This document shows, piece by piece, positions 54,647 through 61,613 of a DNA stretch of 64,000 nt; position 1 is the first letter of the stretch, and every line of letters starts with the position of its first letter. The position numbers were made by a program, and so were the translations under genes. Source of the DNA: Methanobrevibacter sp. (lineage in GTDB: Archaea > Methanobacteriota > Methanobacteria > Methanobacteriales > Methanobacteriaceae). The notes under the pieces are model-generated. The model made no database searches, had not been told where the DNA came from, and was given only the letters and a program-made list of their open reading frames with translations. The DNA lies in contig NZ_SUTM01000010.1 of NCBI RefSeq assembly GCF_015062935.1, forward strand, positions 1-64,000, in the 5' to 3' direction.

Positions 54647-55643
54647 ATTTCATAGCTTTCTCAATAGCAACTGCAACAGCTACAGATGCTCCGACCATCG
54701 GGTTGTTTCCCATACCTATCAATCCCATCATTTCAACGTGGGCTGGTACGGAAGATGATCCTGCAAACTGAGCATCGGAGTGCATTCTTCCCAAAGTATC
54801 GGTCATACCGTATGAAGCAGGTCCTGCTGCCATGTTGTCCGGGTGTAGAGTCCTACCGGTTCCTCCACCGGATGCAACTGAGAAGTATTTTTTACCCTGC
54901 AGGATGCATTCTTTTTTATATGTTCCTGCTACAGGATGCTGGAAACGTGTTGGATTTGTTGAGTTACCAGTAATTGATACGTCAACGCCTTCCAAATGCA
55001 TGATTGCAACACCTTCACGCACATCATCTGCACCGTAACATCTTACTTTTGCCCTTTCACCGTCAGAATAAGCTTTTTCTTTAACTACTTTAACTTCACC
55101 GGTGAAGTAATCAAATTCAGTTTCAACATGTGTAAATCCGTTGATTCTTGAAATGATTAATGCAGCATCTTTTCCAAGCCCGTTTAAAATTACCCTTAAC
55201 GGTTTTTCCCTGACTTCATTAGCTGAATTTGCAATACCTATTGCTCCTTCAGCAGCTGCGAAACTTTCGTGACCTGCAAGAAATGCAAAACATTCACTTT
55301 CATCACTTAAAAGCATTGATGCAAGGTTTCCATGACCTAATCCCACTTGCCTGTCATCAGCCACACTTCCAGGAATGCAGAATGCCTGAAGTCCTTCACC
55401 TATTGCCTTTGCAGCATCGGAAGCCTTTACACATCCTTGTTTTATTGCAATAGCTGCTCCGAGAGTGTATGCCCAGCATGCGTTTTCAAAACAGATTGGC
55501 TGAACACCTTTAACAATTTCATAAGGGTCAAATCCTTTGTCGAGACATATTTGTTTTGCCTCCTGAAGGTCTTTGATGCCGTATTTTTCTAAAACAGGAA
55601 TGATCTGATCAATTCTTCTTTCATAACTTTCAAATAAACTCAT
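54645..55643 (-). CDS. GGGtGRT protein
   Basis: The 332-residue product contains the naming motif SGGGTGRTLHP and DTLGRMHSDAQFAGSSS, GMGNNPMVGAS near the C-terminus, and LGHGNLASMLL and FLAGHESFAAAEGAIG in the first half. The family is found in methanogens and some anaerobic bacteria and is paired with a NifU-like scaffold, as here. Its reaction is not established. AAGGAG precedes the ATG, four bases after the scaffold gene's stop. Confidence 0.88.
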   Translation of the reverse strand: MSLFESYERRIDQIIPVLEKYGIKDLQEAKQICLDKGFDPYEIVKGVQPICFENACWAYTLGAAIAIKQGCVKASDAAKAIGEGLQAFCIPGSVADDRQVGLGHGNLASMLLSDESECFAFLAGHESFAAAEGAIGIANSANEVREKPLRVILNGLGKDAALIISRINGFTHVETEFDYFTGEVKVVKEKAYSDGERAKVRCYGADDVREGVAIMHLEGVDVSITGNSTNPTRFQHPVAGTYKKECILQGKKYFSVASGGGTGRTLHPDNMAAGPASYGMTDTLGRMHSDAQFAGSSSVPAHVEMMGLIGMGNNPMVGASVAVAVAIEKAMK

Positions 55644-55647
55644 AATA

Positions 55648-56343
55648 TCACTCCTTTCTAGGGTCTATTTTCTTAGCTGCATCGTCGAATCTTCCGTATT
55701 GACCTGTTGCCTTTTCAATAGCTTCAACAGGTTCAACACCGTCCTTGATTGCATCTAACATAACTCCTAAGTTAATGTACTTATAACCAATGATTTCATC
55801 ATCTTCATCAAGGCCAATCTCTGTAATGTAACCTTCTGTAAGTTCAAGGTATCTTGGACCTTTTTCTTTTGTTGAAAAGATAGTTCCAACCTGACTTCTG
55901 TGACCTTTTCCCAAGTCCTCAAGACCTGCACCGATTTGAAGTCCTCCTTCTGAAAATGCAGACTGGGTTCTTCCGTATACGATTTGCAAGAAGAGTTCAC
56001 GCATTGCAGTATTGATAGCATCGCAAACTAAATCAGTGTTCAAGGCTTCCAGAATAGTTTTTCCAACGAGGATTTCACCGGCCATTGCGGCGGAGTGAGT
56101 CATTCCGGAACATCCTAAAGTTTCAACCAATGCCTCTTCAATAATACCTTCCTTAATGTTTAAAGTTAGTTTACAACATCCTTGTTGCGGTGCACACCAG
56201 CCAATTCCATGAGTGAAACCGGAAATATCGGAAATCTCTTTGGCTTTGACCCATTTTCCCTCTTCAGGAATTGGAGCAGGGTCGTGATTTGCACCTTTGC
56301 GAACAAGACACATATTTTCAATTTCAGTTGAATATATCATCAT
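55648..56343 (-). CDS. Iron-sulfur cluster scaffold, NifU-like
   Basis: The 231-residue product has WCAPQQGCCK early, then LVETLGCSGMTHSAAMAGEIL, the IscU-type Cys and following helix, and DLVCDAIN. The C-terminal third (EKGPRYLELTEGYITEIG) is not found in standard IscU. It probably holds an Fe-S cluster for the GGGtGRT protein or a partner. The pair is well known by context and forms one operon. Confidence 0.85.
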   Translation of the reverse strand: MMIYSTEIENMCLVRKGANHDPAPIPEEGKWVKAKEISDISGFTHGIGWCAPQQGCCKLTLNIKEGIIEEALVETLGCSGMTHSAAMAGEILVGKTILEALNTDLVCDAINTAMRELFLQIVYGRTQSAFSEGGLQIGAGLEDLGKGHRSQVGTIFSTKEKGPRYLELTEGYITEIGLDEDDEIIGYKYINLGVMLDAIKDGVEPVEAIEKATGQYGRFDDAAKKIDPRKE

Positions 56344-56478
56344 TCTTCTCCAAAAAAATTTTACTAATACTATATATTGATTTTTTTAATTAAGTATTTT
56401 TGCAAACAGCTCATGTAAATAAAATATTACATAAATATTTAAGTATAATGAAAATTATAAACTTTTTTTGGTGATAAC

Positions 56479-56775
56479 ATGGATTTCATATTAGTTTTAG
56501 CAAATATTGAACCAAAAGAAGGTTGTCAAGATAGTCTTTTAGAAGTTTCCGACGAATTGATATTTGAAACTTTACAGGAAGAAGGAAATATCGATTATAA
56601 ACTTTTAAAATCTACAAATGATGACTGTTTAACATTTGTTGAAAAATGGGAATCAGTTGATGCCCTTAAAAGACATATGGCTTCACCACACTTCTTAAAC
56701 TTTGGAGAGGAAAGTGAAGAGTTTATTAAAGATATGACTATTCAAGTTATAGGTGCTGAAGAACTCAGCCTATAA
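56479..56775 (+). CDS. Antibiotic biosynthesis monooxygenase (ABM) domain protein
   Basis: The 98-residue product begins FILVLANIEPKEGCQDSLLE and contains FVEKWESVDALKRHMASPHF, the two hallmarks of the dimeric ABM fold. Such small proteins act as quinol monooxygenases or scavenge reactive electrophiles, with no cofactor. GGTGAT precedes the ATG. It is divergent from the NifU-like gene. Confidence 0.88.
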   Translation: MDFILVLANIEPKEGCQDSLLEVSDELIFETLQEEGNIDYKLLKSTNDDCLTFVEKWESVDALKRHMASPHFLNFGEESEEFIKDMTIQVIGAEELSL

Positions 56776-56944
56776 TCCTATTTTTTTATTTTATAATGTA
56801 GATTTACAACATCTGATTTTTTGAATTTAACAACATCTTTCATAATTCTTATTTCAGAATAATTTAAAAACAAGTTTTTTTAAGATACCTATAAAATTAT
56901 AAAGGTATCTTTTAAGTATATCAATAAGAATCAAAAAGAAAAAA

Positions 56945-57181
56945 TCAGTTAACTGTTATGCAATCATTCGGACATATTGCCACACATACCCTGCATCTTC
57001 TGCAAACCTGAGCATCACGGACTGATGACACCTCATCGACAATGATGAAAACATTGTTCGGACATGCAATTGAGCATTTCTCACACCCATCACAGTCATC
57101 AGTGTTAATGTCAATGTGTGAGTCCTCAACTTCTTCTGTTTTATTTTCCTTGTTTCTTTTAAAAAATGAACCTAAACCCAT
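56945..57181 (-). CDS. 2[4Fe-4S] ferredoxin
   Basis: The 78-residue product has a basic N-terminus (MGLGSFFKRNK) and two clusters CDGCEKCSIACP and CRRCRVCVAICP. It carries electrons in the cytoplasm. The start at 57181 follows GAGGGG inside the upstream gene's last codons. It is cotranscribed with the LytS-like sensor at one base spacing. Confidence 0.9.
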   Translation of the reverse strand: MGLGSFFKRNKENKTEEVEDSHIDINTDDCDGCEKCSIACPNNVFIIVDEVSSVRDAQVCRRCRVCVAICPNDCITVN

Positions 57182-57182
57182 A

Positions 57183-58181
57183 TTAATCCCCCTCATTCAA
57201 CTTCTCTTCCAGTTCCTGAATTCTTTCCTCATATTTCTTTAATGAAGTTTTCAACTCTTTAATTTCAGTTTCAGGATCTGCATCCTCATCCGATTCATCA
57301 TCCCTTGCTTCAGCTATAACCAGTCTGAAGAGAATTATTCCAATTACAGCCGCAAATGCCATAGGTGCATATAACACATAAACGATTTTGGAACCTGCTG
57401 TACCGAAATTCATTAAAAAGATTATCAGCATTTCCACACCAACAAACAGGAACATTAGAATAGCTGCCTGGTGGGTTCTTAAAAATCTTTTTCCATTCCA
57501 AAGATATATTGCACTTGCCAGAAATCCGCAGATGTATGTTGAAATGGCACATGGAACTGCAGTCTTACCGCCTACAAATAATCTGGCAGTACCTGCAACA
57601 ATTGCTGTAGGAATTCCGACAATAGGACCTCCAAACATTCCTGCAATCATGATGGTCATGGTTCTCACGTTAGCTGAGAAATTTCCGTAATTAATTATGG
57701 CCACTGTTGAAAAGACTCCCAGTATTATGAAAATTACCATACATATAATCTGATCCCTGCGGGAATAATCCCTTAATATAAGAGCTCTCATCCATTTCAA
57801 TTTGGTTGTCAGTATCATGATTATCAAAACAATAGCTAAAATCATGAACATGTCAATGAAAGGCTCTAAAAGAAGGAAATCATTAGCAATTGAATTAAAG
57901 TAAGATATGCATAGACTCAGCAAACCCATTATCAAAAGATATGCTATTTCATACAGTGCACTGTCTCCCAATGCCCTCAACTTAGGCAATCTTGAAGATA
58001 TGAACCCAAATATAATTAAAACAGAAGCTATAGTAGCATAACCTTCTAAATCAGAAAATGTGAATTTTAAATTGCCGTTAAAAGAATATGTAAATAAAGC
58101 TATCCATAATATTACATTCAATATCAGCAATATCACAAATATGGCTTTAATCTTATTATCCAGCTTGTTAATTCTATTCAT
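57183..58181 (-). CDS. LytS-like 5TM sensor without kinase domain
   Basis: The 332-residue product has eight or so membrane segments. The second half shows the 5TMR-LYT signature: FSANVRTMTIMIAGMFGG, GIPTAIVAGTARLFVGG and GKTAVPCAIS. A coiled coil (ETEIKELKTSLKKYEERIQ) ends the protein, with no histidine kinase or GGDEF output. It may bind a ligand at the membrane and signal through the coil. The ATG at 58181 follows GAGG; a TTG four codons upstream is possible. Confidence 0.82.
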   Translation of the reverse strand: MNRINKLDNKIKAIFVILLILNVILWIALFTYSFNGNLKFTFSDLEGYATIASVLIIFGFISSRLPKLRALGDSALYEIAYLLIMGLLSLCISYFNSIANDFLLLEPFIDMFMILAIVLIIMILTTKLKWMRALILRDYSRRDQIICMVIFIILGVFSTVAIINYGNFSANVRTMTIMIAGMFGGPIVGIPTAIVAGTARLFVGGKTAVPCAISTYICGFLASAIYLWNGKRFLRTHQAAILMFLFVGVEMLIIFLMNFGTAGSKIVYVLYAPMAFAAVIGIILFRLVIAEARDDESDEDADPETEIKELKTSLKKYEERIQELEEKLNEGD

Positions 58182-58327
58182 AAAGTTCCTCAAAACACCA
58201 GTTAATCAATTATTATTTTATCAAATCAACTATTTAAAAAATATTATTTTGAATGATTCTTTAACAAGAATTGAAAGTTTTAGAAAAAAAAACTAATTGG
58301 TAAAATAAATTAAAATAAAAAAAAGTA

Positions 58328-58343
58328 AATCCCTTAAGGGATT
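58328..58343 (-). terminator. Perfect 16-bp palindrome at the hydrolase stop
   Basis: AATCCCTTAAGGGATT overlaps the TAA stop (58342-58344) by two bases. Leftward follow TACTTTTTTTTATTTTAATTT. Confidence 0.7.
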
Positions 58344-59316
58344 ATAAGTTTTGGCTGTAAAACTCAGCAATCTTATCGAATGGGATTACATCTGTTTTAT
58401 AGTATAAATCAGTGTGGACAGCATCAGGTATAATCATAAGTTCCTTGTTGTCCCCTGTTAATTTTGCAAATTCATCCTCTGAGAAATATCTGGAGTGAGC
58501 CTTTTCACCATGAATCATCAAGATTGGAGTTCTTATCTCATCTGAATATGCAATAATAGGCTGTGAGATGAATGACATGCATCCAGTGACATTCCATCCG
58601 TCATTGGAACCCGGTGATCTTGGGTGATAACCCAGTTCCTTGATGTAGAAGTTATGGTAGTCAACTACAAACTGTGGCAAATCATCAGTTAGCTCTTTGA
58701 TAACTCCACCGGCTCTTGCGTATTCACCGTTTTTATAGTCTTCAGTTCTCTGATTGTTGAGAGCTACTTTCATCTCATATCTTGCATCTGCATTATCATC
58801 AGCATCATAGTATCCTTTAGCGTTGATACGTGTCATGTTGTACATTGTTGATGTTACTGTTGCCTTGATACGAGTATCGATTGATGCGGCGTTTAGTGCC
58901 ATTCCTCCCCATCCACAGACTCCGCAGATTCCTATTCTTTCACTATCAACATCGTCATTTGTTGCCAAAAAGTCAACTGCAGCCTGGAAGTCTTCGGTAT
59001 TTATGTCCGGAGATGCCATGAAACGAGGCTGTCCTCCGCTTTCACCGGTAAATGAAGGGTCAAAAGCTATTGTCAAAAATCCGTATTCGGCCAGTGTCTG
59101 AGCATACAGTCCTGAAACCTGCTCTTTAACGGCACCGAATGGTCCGCAGCATGCAACAGCCGGCAATTTTCCATCTGCATCCAATGGTTTGTAGAGGTCT
59201 GCGGCCAAAGTTATTCCGTATCTGTTAACAAAGGTTACCTTTTCATGATGTACTTTATCTGATTTTGGAAATACCTTGTCCCATTCTTCACATAATTCTA
59301 GTTTTTCGCATTTCAT
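58342..59316 (-). CDS. Alpha/beta hydrolase with Cys in the nucleophile elbow
   Basis: The 324-residue product has a beta hairpin start (NRYGITLAADLYKP), CCGPFGAVKEQ near the oxyanion hole, and the elbow GICGVCGWGG, in which the usual Ser of GxSxG is Cys. A late PDAVHTDLYY supplies the His and an Asp lies between. Related bacterial proteins are called alpha/beta hydrolases or dienelactone hydrolase-like. Cys nucleophiles occur in dienelactone hydrolases. Substrate unknown. ATG at 59316 after GTGAT. Confidence 0.82.
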   Translation of the reverse strand: MKCEKLELCEEWDKVFPKSDKVHHEKVTFVNRYGITLAADLYKPLDADGKLPAVACCGPFGAVKEQVSGLYAQTLAEYGFLTIAFDPSFTGESGGQPRFMASPDINTEDFQAAVDFLATNDDVDSERIGICGVCGWGGMALNAASIDTRIKATVTSTMYNMTRINAKGYYDADDNADARYEMKVALNNQRTEDYKNGEYARAGGVIKELTDDLPQFVVDYHNFYIKELGYHPRSPGSNDGWNVTGCMSFISQPIIAYSDEIRTPILMIHGEKAHSRYFSEDEFAKLTGDNKELMIIPDAVHTDLYYKTDVIPFDKIAEFYSQNL

Positions 59317-59545
59317 AAGTATCACTTACATTAAAATTAGGAACCATATTATTTAAAATGTTGTATTTGACAACAAAATATTGTTTTTCAAAAAATAATT
59401 TAAACAAAGCGATGTTGATTTTAATGCATTAAATTTAGTTTAATTAGAATTAAACCATTTATATGTAAGAAAAACCTAATTTAAAATAAAATCATTTGTT
59501 AAAATCAAATCCGATGAAAATATTTAACTGGAATTAGGTGATAAT

Positions 59546-60191
59546 GTGAGTATAGAAACCCAAAAAAATAGAGATTTGTTTCTAAAAATCTGTTTTATGT
59601 ATTTTTTTGAAAGAATACCAAGAATTAGATATTACTTACCACCCCAGAATAATCAAAACAAAAAAAATCAACAAACAAGAAGATTTAAAAACAATTAGAA
59701 ACAAATTTGAACACAACATAATGTTAACTCCTATGGAATGCTCTTTAATTGTTACACTTCCCCTTTTTGAATTGAAAGAAAGCGAATCCCAGATAGTTGA
59801 AGAGATGTGTGAAAAAATTCATAAGAAAAATGTTTGCATTCCAGAAGATAAATTAGATGAAATAACAATGGGAATGTATCTAAACATACTTGAATACATT
59901 GACTTAGAAAAACAAGAAGAATTAATGGAGATGATAGATATGGCTGCAAAAACTGAAGGTATGATTGCAAAGATGAAAAGAGAAGAACGAGACAAGGGAA
60001 TTGAAGAGGGAAAAGCTGAAGGTATTAAAGAAGATATAAAAGAAGGTATAAAAGAAGGAAAAACTAAAGGAGTTATACAAGGCCAAAAAAATATCATACT
60101 TGAATTGCTAAAAAACAATACTTTAAGCGAAGTTTCATCAATGATTAACAAAGATGAAAGCGAAATAAGAAAAATAGTTGGAATAGATTAG
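59546..60191 (+). pseudogene. Rpn/PDDEXK-family nuclease remnant
   Basis: A GTG at 59546 reads MSIETQKNRDLFLKICFM and ends in a stop near 59700. The second frame, 59607-60191, gives the family's C-terminal half: ELDITYHPRIIKTK, LTPMECSLIVTLPL, and then an EEG/KEG-repeat coil (GIEEGKAEGIKEDIKEGIKEG) and an LSEVSSMI end. The nuclease core with its catalytic PD-D/E residues is missing between the two pieces. The Rpn group are mobile nucleases. Probably an internally deleted copy. Confidence 0.7.
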
Positions 60192-60207
60192 AATTAAATC
60201 TAATCTA
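60184..60207 (+). terminator. Perfect 9-bp hairpin across the stop, with T-tract
   Basis: TAGATTAGA (60184-60192) and TCTAATCTA (60199-60207) pair over a 6-base loop, followed by CTTTTTTTTGTTT. The TAG stop at 60189-60191 lies in the stem. Confidence 0.75.
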
Positions 60208-60218
60208 CTTTTTTTTGT

Positions 60219-60761
60219 TTAAAATTTTAAGCCTAATTCGTAAGCTTCTTTTAATTTGTCTTTCTGTTCTTCAGCTACAATTCCTGCAGGACCTGCACTG
60301 CCCGCATCAACATGACCTATTACATCATATCCCATAAATGTGAATGGTGAGAATTTGGTAAGTTCAATGTAGTCTGCATAGGTTCCTTCAGGCTGATTTT
60401 CAGTAAATATCAATGCTGCTTTACCGGATAAGCTTTTATCAGGGTTTTGACCGATTGCATAGAATCTGTCGATGATTAATTTACCTTGAGCAGTCATCTG
60501 ACCATAGTAGATTGGTGTTGCAAATATTACACCATCAGCAGCAACGAGTTCATCGATTATTTTGTTTCCGTCATCTGCCCTTACACATTCAGGATGTTCA
60601 GCACAGTACATGCATGCTTTACATGGTGAGATATCGCAGCCTTCAAGGTAGTATTTTACTACTTCACCGCCGTTTTCTTCAATACCTTTTATCATTTCAT
60701 CCATTAATACATCACAGTTTCCGCCTTTACGAGGACTTGCTTGAAGTGCTATAATTTTCAT
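60219..60761 (-). CDS. Iron-sulfur flavoprotein / NADPH-dependent FMN reductase family
   Basis: The 180-residue product has the FMN phosphate loop SPRKGGNC, then the cluster CKACMYCAEHPEC (four Cys), then ADGVIFATPIYYGQ and KAALIFTE. This is the Isf layout of methanogens, with an N-terminal flavodoxin-like fold and a 4Fe-4S cluster. It takes electrons from ferredoxin in characterised relatives and may reduce O2 or H2O2. GGAGAG precedes the ATG. Confidence 0.85.
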   Translation of the reverse strand: MKIIALQASPRKGGNCDVLMDEMIKGIEENGGEVVKYYLEGCDISPCKACMYCAEHPECVRADDGNKIIDELVAADGVIFATPIYYGQMTAQGKLIIDRFYAIGQNPDKSLSGKAALIFTENQPEGTYADYIELTKFSPFTFMGYDVIGHVDAGSAGPAGIVAEEQKDKLKEAYELGLKF

Positions 60762-60856
60762 TTTTAATACTCTCCGATTGTTAAAGTGAACAGAACTTCA
60801 CTTATTTATAATATTTATAAAAACTTATTTAAAATATTTTTTACAGATTTTAATCT

Positions 60857-61579
60857 ATGAAATTGTCCAAATCAAAAGTCAACACATATCTTAAATGCCC
60901 CCGTGAGTTCAAGTTTCAGTATATTGATGAAATAGAAGTTAAACCCAACAAATACATGGCACTGGGAAGCGATGTTCATCTGATAGCTGAGAAGTTTACC
61001 GACAAGTTTGAGGACAATCTTGATGATGTGGATATTCAAAACGAATTGATCAAGGTTGCTAACGATTTGGACATAGGTTATGGTCTTGATGAGCATATTG
61101 ACAATTTGGGACTGTTTTTTAAGGAAGTTTTTGTGGAAAATGACTATAAGCTGTTTTCAAATGAGGAATATCTCCTTGACAAGAAAAACAGGTTTTCAGG
61201 AATATGCGACATTATCCTTGAAGATGAAGATGGAAAGCTTACCGTTATTGACTACAAGACAAGCAATTCAAATTCCTTTTCAAAGTATCGTCTTGAATTG
61301 TGCTATTACAAATTGCTTGTTGAAAACGTGTATCACAAACCAGTTAACCGTGTTGGAGTGTTTTTTACAAAAAACGGACGTTTAAGGCTTCTTGATGTAT
61401 GTGAAGAGGAAAACAAGCGAAAGAATTTATGCTATTCTGAAATTGATGATGCTGTTGATACTCTTCATGAAGTCCGTGATAAAATCAACAGAAAAGAGTT
61501 TCCGGCTAAAAAACAGTACTTATGCAGATACTGTACTTACAAACATATCTGTGATGATGAGTTTTATTTTTTCAGGTAA
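60857..61579 (+). CDS. PD-(D/E)XK nuclease, Cas4/RecB-like
   Basis: The 240-residue product has KVNTYLKCPREFKFQY (first Cys), ALGSDVHLIAEKF, then GICDIILEDEDG and LTVIDYKTS, the metal-binding core, and QYLCRYCTYKHIC (three Cys). The four Cys form the Fe-S site of Cas4 and AddB-like proteins. No CRISPR array or cas gene is in the window, so a DNA-repair or standalone role is more likely. The ATG has no ribosome site. Confidence 0.82.
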   Translation: MKLSKSKVNTYLKCPREFKFQYIDEIEVKPNKYMALGSDVHLIAEKFTDKFEDNLDDVDIQNELIKVANDLDIGYGLDEHIDNLGLFFKEVFVENDYKLFSNEEYLLDKKNRFSGICDIILEDEDGKLTVIDYKTSNSNSFSKYRLELCYYKLLVENVYHKPVNRVGVFFTKNGRLRLLDVCEEENKRKNLCYSEIDDAVDTLHEVRDKINRKEFPAKKQYLCRYCTYKHICDDEFYFFR

Positions 61580-61593
61580 AAAAAAGAAAAGGA

Positions 61594-61613
61594 GAGTTAA
61601 TTTTCATTAACTC
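61594..61613 (-). terminator. Perfect 8-bp hairpin at the adhesin stop
   Basis: GAGTTAAT (61594-61601) and ATTAACTC (61606-61613) pair over a 4-base loop; the adhesin TGA is at 61612-61614. Leftward follows CTCCTTTTCTTTTTTTTACC. Confidence 0.75.

Noticed and set aside
60857-61579. Cas4 of a CRISPR system
   Set aside because: No array or other cas genes in the window; the fold alone is shared with RecB/AddB-like nucleases.
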